Shown here one piece after another: positions 1 through 8,048 of a stretch of 46,470 nucleotides of DNA (its first letter is position 1; the number at the start of each line of letters is the position of its first letter). The notes under the pieces were generated by a model. The model was not told the DNA's origin, searched no databases, and saw nothing but the letters and a program-made list of their open reading frames with translations. The position numbers and the translations under genes were made by a program. The DNA is from Clostridia bacterium. GTDB taxonomy: Bacteria > Bacillota > Clostridia > Acetivibrionales > JAFADI01. The stretch is from positions 1 through 46,470 of the forward strand of contig JAOACY010000109.1 of the NCBI GenBank assembly GCA_026417615.1, given 5' to 3'.

Positions 1-302
1 AGTAGTTCAAGGGGAACATAGATATACATGGGTGACTGGACCTCACTTTTTTATTTTCTATGTTCCTCTTTTATTACACTCCTGTCCATGGTAATATTGT
101 CTTTGGAAGTATGTGGTTTTCAAAGTGCGAAACTATAGTAATAATTATTAATAATTATTGGTGACATAAGCATCTCCTCCTCAACAATCATTGTTTCTAA
201 TTCTTGCCAAGAAGGAGATCAGTTTGTAATTCATACATAAAATTTTTTACATCCTCTTATATTGGCTATTTTTATACCGCACATCATTTTGTCAAGTTTG
301 TT
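1..302. other. Gene-poor left edge
   Basis: No gene of normal size is visible here. The stretch holds an inverted repeat (GGGGAACATAG at 11-21 against CTATGTTCCTC at 59-69). On the minus strand it holds a 15-codon ORF with a strong ribosome site (separate entry) and a weak promoter-like pair, TTGACA at 295-290 and AAAATA at 272-267 with a 17-base spacer. The rest of a yabG gene, which would be expected downstream of the fragment at 303-515, is not recognisable in any frame. Confidence 0.5.
120..167 (-). CDS. Possible 15-aa micro-ORF
   Basis: A very short reading frame encodes MSPIIINNYYYSFAL and then TGA. It is reported only because a strong AGGAGGAG ribosome site lies six bases before its ATG and a promoter-like TTGACA lies about 120 bases upstream on the same strand. 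The tail SFAL recalls the start of the hydrophobic segment of small YjcZ-type sporulation proteins, but the hydrophobic stretch does not continue in any frame. It could be a leader peptide, a broken remnant or chance. No function is assigned. Confidence 0.15.
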   Translation of the reverse strand: MSPIIINNYYYSFAL

Positions 303-515
303 TCATAAACTTATGGCTGCATGCCTTTTTACTGTATCTTCTTTTGACTGCAGAACAAGGTCTGTTTCAGGTGCATCTGCTTCAATTCTGTAATCAATTC
401 CCTTAAGTACTGCGATATTTTCCTCTCCTACCCTGCGCATTTCTGTAACTTTAAATAAAATATCGCACCCGTAGGATTTTCTTGCAACAATATCGCCTAT
501 TTTAAACTTTCCCAT
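303..515 (-). CDS. YabG-like N-terminal fragment (70 aa)
   Basis: The product matches, from memory, the first part of YabG, the sporulation protease that processes spore coat proteins: it begins MGKFKIGDIVARKSYG and continues with the FKV and IAVLKG segments typical of that family. Full YabG is about 290 residues. This frame stops after 70, and the bases downstream show no continuation of the protease domain. The ATG at 515 is preferred over the in-frame ATG at 530 because a GGCGGGTGGT-like ribosome site sits just before it. It is either a decayed gene or a free-standing N-terminal domain. Catalysis is not expected from this fragment. Confidence 0.55.
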   Translation of the reverse strand: MGKFKIGDIVARKSYGCDILFKVTEMRRVGEENIAVLKGIDYRIEADAPETDLVLQSKEDTVKRHAAISL

Positions 516-612
516 AATACCACCCGCCAAATTTATTTCTTGTAGTATATTATGCCCTGCAAATTAATTTTGTGTTGAGCATGATTCTGATTCTATATTA
601 GCAAAATTACTG

Positions 613-642
613 TTGAAATTGAAGCCACTATAAGGATATAAT
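613..642 (+). promoter_or_regulatory. Putative fhs promoter
   Basis: TTGAAA (613-618), an 18-base spacer and TATAAT (637-642) form a good housekeeping promoter about 85 bases before fhs. The leader that follows holds a small inverted repeat (ATATTGC at 669-675, GCAATAT at 689-695). Confidence 0.6.
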
Positions 643-727
643 CAAAAAGAAGATGAACCGCTTTAATGATATTGCTTTAAATTAATTTGCAATATACAAA
701 AATACATGCACCGGGAGGAATATTCCT

Positions 728-2398
728 ATGCTTACAGACATCGAAATAGCTCAAGCATGCAAGATGCAGACAATAAACAGCATTGCCCTAAAGCTCGGAA
801 TATCTGAGGATGAATTAGAGCATTACGGAAAATATAAAGCCAAGCTTGCCGCATCTCTTTGGGAAAGAATCAAGAGCAACAAGGACGGAAAGCTTATTCT
901 AGTCACAGCAATAAACCCTACTCCCGCCGGAGAAGGTAAAACAACCACAACTGTCGGCCTTGGGCAAGCAATGTCCAGAATTGGAAAAAACACAATCATT
1001 GCGCTTAGGGAACCATCTCTCGGACCGGTTATGGGTGTAAAAGGAGGCGCTGCAGGAGGAGGATATGCTCAGGTAGTTCCAATGGAGGATATAAACCTGC
1101 ACTTTACCGGGGACATGCATGCTATAACATCAGCCAACAACCTGCTGTCAGCAGCAATTGACAACCATATTCAGCAGGGAAACCAGCTTGGTATAGACCC
1201 ACGGCAGATTGTATGGAAGAGGGCCATGGATATGAACGACAGAGCTCTAAGGAACATCGTGGTTGGTCTTGGAGGAAAATCAAACGGCACACCGCGTGAA
1301 GATGGTTTTCTTATAACAGTGGCGTCAGAAGTTATGGCTATTTTATGTTTAGCTTCAGATCTGATGGATTTGAAAGCCAGGCTTGGAAAAATAATCGTGG
1401 GATATACCTACTCAGGCACACCTGTAACCGCCAAAGACCTTAAGGTTGATGGAGCTATGACGCTGCTGCTTAAGGATGCTATTAAGCCCAACCTTGTGCA
1501 GACCCTTGAAAACACTCCGGCGCTTATGCATGGAGGACCTTTTGCAAACATAGCGCATGGCTGCAACAGTATAATAGCTACAAAGTACGCATTAAAGCTT
1601 GCAGATTATGTAATAACCGAAGCAGGCTTTGGAGCCGATCTAGGTGCGGAAAAGTTTTTTGACATTAAATGCAGATTTGGAGGCTTCTCTCCCGCTGCAG
1701 CAGTTCTTGTTGCAACAATCAGGGCCCTTAAATATAACGGGGGGGTACATAAGGACAGCTTAAAATTTGAAAATCTTGAGGCTCTGGAAAAGGGTATTGT
1801 CAACCTGGAAAAGCATATAGAAAACCTTAGGAAGTTTGGAATTCCTGTTGTAGTAGCCATTAATCATTTTGATACCGATGGCCAGGCAGAGGTAAATTTT
1901 GTAAAGAGCAAATGCAAGGCTGCAGGAGTTGAAGTTGCCTTCTCTGAAGTATTCTCAAAAGGCGGCCAGGGAGGCATAGAACTGGCGGAAACTCTTGTTA
2001 GGGTTGTAGAAACTTCCAAGAGCAATTTTAAACCCTTGTACAGCGAAAACCTCCCCATAAAGCAAAAAATAGAATGTATAGCAGCTGAAATATATGGCGC
2101 GGCAGGAGTTACCTACACCTCTTCCGCAGAAAAGTCCATAAGCAAAATAGAGGAAATGGGAAATGACAAGCTTCCCATTTGCATGGCCAAGACTCAATAC
2201 TCCCTCTCCGATAATCCATCCCTTCTGGGACGACCCGAAAACTTTTATATCAACGTAAGGGAAATCAGGCTATCAGCAGGTGCCGGCTTCATAGTAGCAA
2301 TTACAGGTGAAATTATGACTATGCCAGGGCTACCGAAGGTTCCCGCTGCAGAAAAAATAGATATTGATGACCAGGGAAGAATATCAGGCCTCTTTTGA
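728..2398 (+). CDS. fhs: Formate-tetrahydrofolate ligase
   Basis: This cytoplasmic enzyme joins formate to tetrahydrofolate with ATP to give 10-formyl-tetrahydrofolate, which feeds purine and one-carbon metabolism (and acetyl-CoA pathway chemistry in acetogens). The 556-residue length is normal. The ATP-binding loop [10 protein letters not shown] lies near residue 65, and the conserved glycine-rich segment [20 protein letters not shown] follows near 100. The start is fixed by GGGAGG just upstream. This ribosome site is part of a 12-base palindrome, AGGAATATTCCT (716-727), that touches the ATG. The stop codon abuts the stop codon of the convergent cotS-like gene with no gap, so no separate terminator fits between them. 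The family call is secure. Confidence 0.97.
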   Translation: MLTDIEIAQACKMQTINSIALKLGISEDELEHYGKYKAKLAASLWERIKSNKDGKLILVTAINPTPAGEGKTTTTVGLGQAMSRIGKNTIIALREPSLGPVMGVKGGAAGGGYAQVVPMEDINLHFTGDMHAITSANNLLSAAIDNHIQQGNQLGIDPRQIVWKRAMDMNDRALRNIVVGLGGKSNGTPREDGFLITVASEVMAILCLASDLMDLKARLGKIIVGYTYSGTPVTAKDLKVDGAMTLLLKDAIKPNLVQTLENTPALMHGGPFANIAHGCNSIIATKYALKLADYVITEAGFGADLGAEKFFDIKCRFGGFSPAAAVLVATIRALKYNGGVHKDSLKFENLEALEKGIVNLEKHIENLRKFGIPVVVAINHFDTDGQAEVNFVKSKCKAAGVEVAFSEVFSKGGQGGIELAETLVRVVETSKSNFKPLYSENLPIKQKIECIAAEIYGAAGVTYTSSAEKSISKIEEMGNDKLPICMAKTQYSLSDNPSLLGRPENFYINVREIRLSAGAGFIVAITGEIMTMPGLPKVPAAEKIDIDDQGRISGLF

Positions 2399-3385
2399 TT
2401 ATAAAAGCTCATCAAACCTGTTTATAAACTCTCTGTGGCATTCTTTTTCATCTATAACCTCTTGAAGCTTGCATAGGTAATTTTTTTCAGACCAGCTTCG
2501 TTTGCTGTTATAATACTTGTTAGCCACCCTCCAGAGCTTTTGGGGGAATTGGAGCATAAGCTTGAGCATGGTGAATTCAGCCTCGTTTATAGGCTCTATT
2601 TTTCTGTACTCATCCAAAATCAGCCTGGCTTCACTTATATCCCAGCAGCATTTTCTCATCTTCCTTCTTAACAGATTTGTTATGTCGTAAACCTTAAGCT
2701 CAAGGCAGCAGAAGTCAAAATTTGTTACGAATATATCTCCGCTTTTGACTATAAGATTATGGTGTGTAAAGTCATGATGACAAAAGGAGCCTGCCTGCCT
2801 CGCATTATCTACAAGCTTGTTGTATGTATCCAATGGCATGACGTCCACTGTGCTCTGGCCCAGCTCAAGAAAATAATCCACTTGTTCAAGAAACATATAA
2901 TCAAATTTATTTTTTCCCCTTCTTGCTACTCTTTTAAATCTTTTTATTTCCTCGAGTCTTTTAGAAAAATATGCCGGAATTTTACCCAGGTCATTTCTGG
3001 GCTGGCATTCCTTAGGAGGTTCATATCCATTGGACAGCTTGTGAATCTCTGCCAAAGACCTCGCCGCCGCTGCCATTTCTCGTCTGACGTCAAAATTACA
3101 TTCTGAGCCGTCAATAAATTTAACGGCAGTATAGATTGAGCCTTCATAATTTACATATGGGTTTCCATCTTCTGCACACAAAAACCTGTCAAGTCTGTTA
3201 AAGCCCTTATTAATTAAATGCTCCTTCACACTATGTATAAAAAGGATGCGTTCTTTAGTCTGCTCACTTTTTTTAACAAATACTTTTGCATTGCCCGAGT
3301 TTATGACATAGCCTTCTCTAAATGGGTAAATGCTTTTTGCGTCAATGCCGTAGGAGGAAAGTATTTGTCTGTCCATCTCCTGCAT
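2399..3385 (-). CDS. CotS-like spore coat protein, kinase fold
   Basis: The protein resembles the CotS/YutH/YsxE group of spore coat proteins, which have an aminoglycoside-phosphotransferase/choline-kinase-like fold. Near residue 220 it has CHHDFTHHNLI, which looks like the catalytic loop of such kinases. About 15 residues on comes NFDFCCLE, where a metal-binding Asp motif is expected. The 328-residue length suits the family. The start ATG at 3385 has a GGAGG ribosome site six bases upstream. It probably acts in spore coat assembly, but the substrate is unknown and real kinase activity is not shown by sequence. It is transcribed toward fhs and ends exactly where fhs ends. Confidence 0.75.
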   Translation of the reverse strand: MQEMDRQILSSYGIDAKSIYPFREGYVINSGNAKVFVKKSEQTKERILFIHSVKEHLINKGFNRLDRFLCAEDGNPYVNYEGSIYTAVKFIDGSECNFDVRREMAAAARSLAEIHKLSNGYEPPKECQPRNDLGKIPAYFSKRLEEIKRFKRVARRGKNKFDYMFLEQVDYFLELGQSTVDVMPLDTYNKLVDNARQAGSFCHHDFTHHNLIVKSGDIFVTNFDFCCLELKVYDITNLLRRKMRKCCWDISEARLILDEYRKIEPINEAEFTMLKLMLQFPQKLWRVANKYYNSKRSWSEKNYLCKLQEVIDEKECHREFINRFDELL

Positions 3386-3552
3386 AACAAACCTCCGGAT
3401 ATGTACTCTTGCTTTGTTATTATATGCTTTGGGGTAATCAGATAGAATTATATGCTTATTAAATACAGAGTTTCAGTGAAATGGCCTTTGTCCAATAACT
3501 CTTTCCATGTAATATATTTAATGCTTTAATATTTAAAAAATATGTTGATTGT

Positions 3553-3587
3553 TTTATTGTTAGTATTGCACAATATCGGACAATAAA
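3553..3587. promoter_or_regulatory. Nested palindrome, candidate operator of the XRE gene
   Basis: Two inverted repeats share one centre. The outer arms are TTTATTGT (3553-3560) and ACAATAAA (3580-3587). The inner arms are TATTG (3564-3568) and CAATA (3571-3575). The site lies 110 bases before the XRE regulator gene, in the 311-base gap between the cotS-like gene and that regulator. No other clear feature was seen in the gap. Autoregulatory binding is inference. Confidence 0.4.
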
Positions 3588-3696
3588 TTTGTTCATTATG
3601 CACTATAAAATTACCTATGCAAATTTTGGCATTTATAGTAAAATAATATACATAAATAGTTTTTTAAGTTTAAGTGTAATATGGTAGGGAGGATCA

Positions 3697-4413
3697 ATGA
3701 ACAATCTTGGACAGCTTTTCCGCCAGATTAGACGCAGTAAAAAATGGTCTGTCCGTGAAGCCGCTAAACGCTTGGGAATAAGCTACTCATATTTGAGTAT
3801 TCTTGAAAAAGGTACAGACCCCCGTACAGGCAGGGATTCAAAGCCTCAGCCGGATACGTTAAGGCTTATATCAAAGGTATACGACTACCCTTATGAAGAT
3901 CTGATGAAGGCATCAGGCTATCTTGATGATGAGTTTGTTCCAGGCAGGATATTTGATCTGACCGTTTTTATCAGCAACCTTAACCTTATCATGGGTGAAA
4001 TGGGAGTGGAAGAACTGTCGAAGGACATATATGAAAAAACAGGCTATACCATAAACCCCAATCAGATAAGAAGCTATATCAATGGCGATATAGAGCCTTT
4101 TCCAGGAACAATAAATATCCTTAGCAAATATGCGCGTGTTACTCCGGATTTCTGGTACATGTTTAATACGAAAGAAACTCTGGAGCTGGAAAGAAAAAAA
4201 TACCAGGAAAGCATTGCATCATACAGTACAGATCAATTCAACAAGGATTTTCTGTACTTTACCAGTATGAGTGAAGATATTAAAAACTGGATTGTACAAG
4301 AGGACAGTATTCCATATATAAAGCTTGCCATGGAAGCTCAGCATAGAAAAATAAATCCAGAATCCCTAAGGCTTATGATTGAGACTTTTGTTAGCGCATT
4401 GAAGAATGGATGA
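3697..4413 (+). CDS. XRE-family DNA-binding regulator
   Basis: The N-terminal 65 residues form a Cro/CI-type helix-turn-helix: LGQLFRQIRRSKKWSVREAA followed by the recognition-helix region LGISYSYLSILEKG. A second region at about residues 90-150 (VEELSKDIYEKTGY, then INGDIEPFPGTINILSKYA) looks like a degenerate repeat of the same fold. The C-terminal 85 residues are not recognised and may sense a partner. GGGAGG precedes the ATG. Sixty-two bases separate it from the membrane protein gene downstream and 25 more from the AgrD-like peptide gene, with no terminator visible between them. The three may form one transcript, and the regulator may be the output of a peptide signal. Its target genes are unknown. 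Confidence 0.85.
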   Translation: MNNLGQLFRQIRRSKKWSVREAAKRLGISYSYLSILEKGTDPRTGRDSKPQPDTLRLISKVYDYPYEDLMKASGYLDDEFVPGRIFDLTVFISNLNLIMGEMGVEELSKDIYEKTGYTINPNQIRSYINGDIEPFPGTINILSKYARVTPDFWYMFNTKETLELERKKYQESIASYSTDQFNKDFLYFTSMSEDIKNWIVQEDSIPYIKLAMEAQHRKINPESLRLMIETFVSALKNG

Positions 4414-4475
4414 TGTTTTATTTTCAAATATGTGAAATAATTTAGTTTTTATTGTAAAGGGTGTGTTAAACGCTA

Positions 4476-5324
4476 ATGGATCAAATAACCATTTCAAGCT
4501 TAATATTTGTTAGTTTTCCAGAATCCATTGCAATAATTTTATTTGGTATAATTGCCATTGGAAAAATAAATCAGTTGTTATCAGGTAGAGTGAGGAGTCT
4601 TGTCAAAATCTTTATATTTTCTCTGATTTATTTAATTGCATGCTTTTTTATTAGAAGATTGGTGGAAAATGTTATTGAAAACTTTATAATTTCCTTCATA
4701 ATATTTTGCCTGCTGTATATTTTACTTCTCGGCTTTAAGTTTTATGAGTCTATAATAGCGTCGATTTTTGGCTTTTTATTTATGGTAATAATACAGATAG
4801 TTGCTCTGAGTACTACTATGGCAATTACCGGTCTTACTTTATCTGATGCATACCAAAGCGATTTGACTAGATTTTTATTGAATTTACCTGAAAGAATAAT
4901 TGAAATCATTTTGATTTATTTATCTATACGCTTTAACTTGAAGGTAATAGACTTAAATACATTAAATATAAAGAAGCGTGAATATTATATTCAGCTATTT
5001 GTGTATTTTATTTCCATTGGCACTCTAATCTTTATAGCGGTGCTGATGTCGGATATTATTTTCTTTAAGTCTTCAAGTATAAATACCTCCTCATTTACAT
5101 TTGAACGGTTTAATATTTATTTAACTCTTTTTGTAACAATAATACTTTCCATCGCAATAAGAAACATCAGTGAATACTATAAAACAAAAAACAACCTGAA
5201 CAATAATGAGCTTGTTCAGAGCCTTCAATTTATATCATCCCTGATTTGCGAACAAAAATATACAGTTGCGCACGATGAGCTTAAAAGGCTAATAAATCAT
5301 ATAAGCGAACAAAAAGAAGGTTAA
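4476..5324 (+). CDS. Membrane protein, AgrC/Spo0B-like but lacking the kinase
   Basis: The first 230 residues are very hydrophobic, with about six or seven membrane helices, like the sensor half of AgrC-type histidine kinases. The last 45 residues are polar and helical. The stretch LQFISSLICEQKYTVAHDEL resembles the helical hairpin of Spo0B-type phosphotransfer domains (LQ, I, L, QKY spacing). In Spo0B and AgrC an Arg-His-Asp sequence stands just before it. Here that place reads Asn-Asn-Glu, so the phospho-accepting histidine is missing. The protein stops there, with no ATP-binding domain. It may be a peptide receptor signalling by contact, or a degenerate kinase. It is not AgrB: it is too long and lacks that family's His/Cys protease pattern. 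Confidence 0.6.
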   Translation: MDQITISSLIFVSFPESIAIILFGIIAIGKINQLLSGRVRSLVKIFIFSLIYLIACFFIRRLVENVIENFIISFIIFCLLYILLLGFKFYESIIASIFGFLFMVIIQIVALSTTMAITGLTLSDAYQSDLTRFLLNLPERIIEIILIYLSIRFNLKVIDLNTLNIKKREYYIQLFVYFISIGTLIFIAVLMSDIIFFKSSSINTSSFTFERFNIYLTLFVTIILSIAIRNISEYYKTKNNLNNNELVQSLQFISSLICEQKYTVAHDELKRLINHISEQKEG

Positions 5325-5349
5325 TCTGGCGAAGGAAAGGAGGGCATAT

Positions 5350-5475
5350 ATGTTTAGGAGGAAAGCTTTATTTACACTATCATCGATCCTCGCACTAATT
5401 TCAGTTGTAACAGCTAATTCTGCTTCTGTATTATGGATGTATCAGCCAAAGGTGCCAAAAAGCCTGCAGAAATGA
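5350..5475 (+). CDS. agrD: AgrD-like autoinducer prepeptide with serine nucleophile
   Basis: This 41-residue peptide has the full AgrD layout: an amphipathic hydrophobic leader (MFRRKALFTLSSILALISVV), a short TANSA linker, a five-residue core SVLWM, then the polar proline-rich tail YQPKVPKSLQK. In clostridial AgrD peptides the first core residue is usually cysteine, which closes a thiolactone. Here it is serine, so a lactone ring would be expected. The start has an excellent ribosome site, AAAGGAGG, seven bases before the ATG. No agrB gene, needed for cleavage and cyclisation, is in this window. It lies 25 bases after the AgrC-like membrane protein gene and is followed by a strong terminator. 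Confidence 0.8.
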   Translation: MFRRKALFTLSSILALISVVTANSASVLWMYQPKVPKSLQK

Positions 5476-5496
5476 TTCGCAGCAATTAATCCCGCC

Positions 5497-5540
5497 AAAA
5501 GAGGCATGCTGCCTAAAGGGCACATGCCCCTTTTCTATTT
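5497..5540 (+). terminator. Terminator after agrD-like gene
   Basis: AAAAGAGGCATG (5497-5508) pairs with CATGCCCCTTTT (5523-5534) with one mismatch. The stem is extended inward by TGCC/GGCA and followed by TTTTCTATTTTT. It closes the XRE/agrC-like/agrD transcript. Confidence 0.8.
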
Positions 5541-5548
5541 TTAGAAAT

Positions 5549-5577
5549 AAAGGCCTGGCGGTTAGCCAGGCCTTTTT
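5549..5577. terminator. Bidirectional terminator between agrD and porB
   Basis: A perfect 11-bp stem, AAAGGCCTGGC (5549-5559) and GCCAGGCCTTT (5565-5575), has a 5-base loop and a T-run on the plus side. Read on the minus strand it ends the por operon. Confidence 0.85.
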
Positions 5578-5583
5578 ATTCTG

Positions 5584-6522
5584 CTATGCTTCTTCTCCCG
5601 CAAGCTTCAGGAGAGCTTCCCATCTCTTGTCAACCTCTGCCTGAATCTCTTCTATCATAAACTCATTTCCAGCCTTGAAGATATGCTTGAACCTTCCCTG
5701 CACCTTGAGGAAGTCCTTTACAGGAAGCTTGTTCTTAGGCTTGTAGTTGATAATGTATTTGCCGTCGATTACTTCATACAAGGGCCAGAAGCAAGTCTCA
5801 ACCGCCAGCTTGTTCAGTTCCATAAGATCCGGAGTATTGTACTGCCAGCCTCTTGGACATGGAGCCAAAACGTTCATGAATGCGGCGCCCTTGGTATAGA
5901 TGGCCTTTTCAGCCTTTTCATAAAGGTCCTTCATGTTGCCTACTGCTGCCGTCTGACAAACGTATGGAATGTGGTGGCTTGCCATAACCTCCGTCAGGTC
6001 TTTTCTTACCTGCATTTTACCTGGAATCTTTTTGCCCGCTGGTGAAGTTGTAGTGTCCGCATACTTCGGAGTGGCTGAAGATCTCTGAATGCCCGTATTC
6101 ATGTATGCTCCGTTATCATAGCAAACATAAACCATGTCATGACCTCTTTCCATAGCGCCTGAAAGTGCCTGGAAGCCTATATCATAAGTTCCTCCGTCAC
6201 CGCCGAAGGCAATAAACTTGGTTTCTCCCTGTATCTTTCCTTTTCTCTTCATAGCCACATACGCAGCTTCAGCTCCCGATACAGAGGCACCAACGTTTTC
6301 AAAAGCGTTGTGAATAAATGAATCCTTCCATGCCGTGTAGGGATAAAGGTAGGATGACACCTCAAGACAACCTGTAGCAGCACCGATTACAGCATGATCC
6401 TCTGGCTTCAAAGCCCTCAGTATCTGCCTCACTACCACCGGCGCGCCGCATCCGGCACACATTCTATGACCACCGGTAAACCTTTCCGGTTTTTTAGCAA
6501 CTTCCTTCAAATTATAAGCCAT
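5584..6522 (-). CDS. porB: Pyruvate:ferredoxin oxidoreductase, beta subunit
   Basis: This thiamine-diphosphate-binding subunit of the four-subunit enzyme oxidises pyruvate to acetyl-CoA and CO2 and passes electrons to ferredoxin. The N-terminal MCAGCGAP motif carries two of the cysteines that hold a [4Fe-4S] cluster in this family. The thiamine/Mg site appears as GDGGTYDIGF near residue 110, continued by NGAYMNTGIQRSS. The 312-residue length is normal. It is the last gene of porC-porD-porA-porB and starts 11 bases after porA. Related 2-oxoacid enzymes look similar, so pyruvate specificity rests on the whole operon. Confidence 0.93.
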   Translation of the reverse strand: MAYNLKEVAKKPERFTGGHRMCAGCGAPVVVRQILRALKPEDHAVIGAATGCLEVSSYLYPYTAWKDSFIHNAFENVGASVSGAEAAYVAMKRKGKIQGETKFIAFGGDGGTYDIGFQALSGAMERGHDMVYVCYDNGAYMNTGIQRSSATPKYADTTTSPAGKKIPGKMQVRKDLTEVMASHHIPYVCQTAAVGNMKDLYEKAEKAIYTKGAAFMNVLAPCPRGWQYNTPDLMELNKLAVETCFWPLYEVIDGKYIINYKPKNKLPVKDFLKVQGRFKHIFKAGNEFMIEEIQAEVDKRWEALLKLAGEEA

Positions 6523-6533
6523 TATCGCACCTC

Positions 6534-7718
6534 CTATTCTCTGACGCCCAGGTAGTTGTAAACTGAGTCAACCTTACCTGTGCAAGCAATGTCAAGTAAT
6601 TTATCGTAAACAACCTCAATGTCACTGCACTTAACGTCTCTTCCTCCAAGACCGTAAATGTAGTTGATAACCTTGGGACCAAATACACCTTTTGCAAACA
6701 TAGCGCTTGTAATTTCAGTAAAGAGAGGTCCGCCGGCAGCATTGAAGCTGTCAGCCTTGTCCATTACTGCAACAGCCTTGAACCTGGAAAGAGCAGCTGC
6801 GATTTCATCAACAGGGAAAGGCCTGAAAACTCTTGGTTTTATTAACCCCACCTTTTTACCCTGAGCCCTGTACTGGTCAACAACATATTTGGCAGTTCCT
6901 GCTGTTGAGTTAAGGATAACAGCAACAACATCGGCATCGTCAGTTTTGTATTCTTCAAAAAGACCATACTTTCTGCCTGTAAGCTTGTAGAATTCTTCTG
7001 AAACCTCGAGTATTACCTTCTTGGCATTCATCATAGCCTGAGCCTGCTGTCTCTTGTGCTCGAAGCAATGAGCCTGAAGGTCAAGAGGTCCGACAGATAT
7101 GGGATTATTCTTGTCCAGCAGCTTGTACTTTGGATTGTATTCGCCAACGAAAGCCTTCACCTTGTCATCTTCCAGAAGCTCAATGTTTTCAATTTTGTGT
7201 GATGTAATAAAGCCATCCTGGCAAACCATGACAGGAAGCATAACATCAGGATGCTCTCCTATTCTGTTAGCCATAAGGAGATTGTCGTAAGCTTCCTGGT
7301 TATTCTCTGCATAAAGCTGTATCCAGCCTGAATCCCTTGCTCCCATGGAATCACTGTGGTCATTGTGTATGTTCAAAGGACCTGAAAGTGTTCTGTTTAC
7401 ACATGCCAGCACAATGGGAAGTCTTGAGCATGCCGCTATATAAAGGACTTCCCACATAAGAGCGAGACCGTTTGCCGAGGTAGCGGTCATAGCCCTTCCC
7501 CCTGCTGCCTGCGCGCCAACGCAAGCTGACATGGCGCTGTGTTCTGATTCAACTGCAACAAACTCTGTATCTACAACACCATCTGCTACAAACTGTGAAA
7601 AATACTGAGGAACCTCTGTTGATGGAGTTATAGGGAATGCTGCAACAACATCCGGATTTATCTGTTTCATGGCAACAGCCATTGCTTCGTTACCACTCAT
7701 TCTTTCTCTGATAGCCAT
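6534..7718 (-). CDS. porA: Pyruvate:ferredoxin oxidoreductase, alpha subunit
   Basis: The alpha subunit supplies the pyrimidine-binding domain and the large domain of the thiamine enzyme. Visible landmarks are AAFPITPSTEVPQY near residue 30, ESEHSAMSACVGAQAAGGRA near 57, and the NRTLSGPLNIHNDHSD segment near 107 that is typical of pyruvate-specific members. The 394-residue length is standard. The ATG at 7718 follows a GGGGGG-type ribosome site. It lies 15 bases downstream of porD and is surely co-transcribed with it. Confidence 0.94.
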   Translation of the reverse strand: MAIRERMSGNEAMAVAMKQINPDVVAAFPITPSTEVPQYFSQFVADGVVDTEFVAVESEHSAMSACVGAQAAGGRAMTATSANGLALMWEVLYIAACSRLPIVLACVNRTLSGPLNIHNDHSDSMGARDSGWIQLYAENNQEAYDNLLMANRIGEHPDVMLPVMVCQDGFITSHKIENIELLEDDKVKAFVGEYNPKYKLLDKNNPISVGPLDLQAHCFEHKRQQAQAMMNAKKVILEVSEEFYKLTGRKYGLFEEYKTDDADVVAVILNSTAGTAKYVVDQYRAQGKKVGLIKPRVFRPFPVDEIAAALSRFKAVAVMDKADSFNAAGGPLFTEITSAMFAKGVFGPKVINYIYGLGGRDVKCSDIEVVYDKLLDIACTGKVDSVYNYLGVRE

Positions 7719-7733
7719 TTTGAATTCCCCCCT

Positions 7734-8048
7734 TTACTTTCCTTCCTCTACAAAGTCGATGGCCTTGAAGGGGCAAACCTTCACACATACGCCGCAGCCT
7801 TTGCAGTGGTCAAAATCAAAATCAGTTCTCTTTCCGCTCTCATCAATAAGAATTGACGTATCAGGACATACAGGATAGCAAAGCAGGCACTGCTTGCACT
7901 TTTCCTGAAGCCAGACCGGCCTCATTGAACGCCAGTCACCTGTCTTGAAAAGCTCCGCATTGCCGGCGTACGGCATAACACCGCCTTCGGTTATATCCTG
8001 CCATTTTACATCAGGAGCTATAGTTTTCAATTCCTTTTTGCTGCTCAT
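7734..8048 (-). CDS. porD: Pyruvate:ferredoxin oxidoreductase, delta subunit
   Basis: This is a small 8Fe ferredoxin-like subunit of 104 residues. Two classic [4Fe-4S] motifs are present, CKQCLLCYPVCPD near residue 50 and CKGCGVCVKVCPF near 82. It carries electrons from the thiamine site toward external ferredoxin. The ATG overlaps the porC stop codon by four bases (ATGA), so the two are translationally coupled. Confidence 0.94.
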   Translation of the reverse strand: MSSKKELKTIAPDVKWQDITEGGVMPYAGNAELFKTGDWRSMRPVWLQEKCKQCLLCYPVCPDTSILIDESGKRTDFDFDHCKGCGVCVKVCPFKAIDFVEEGK

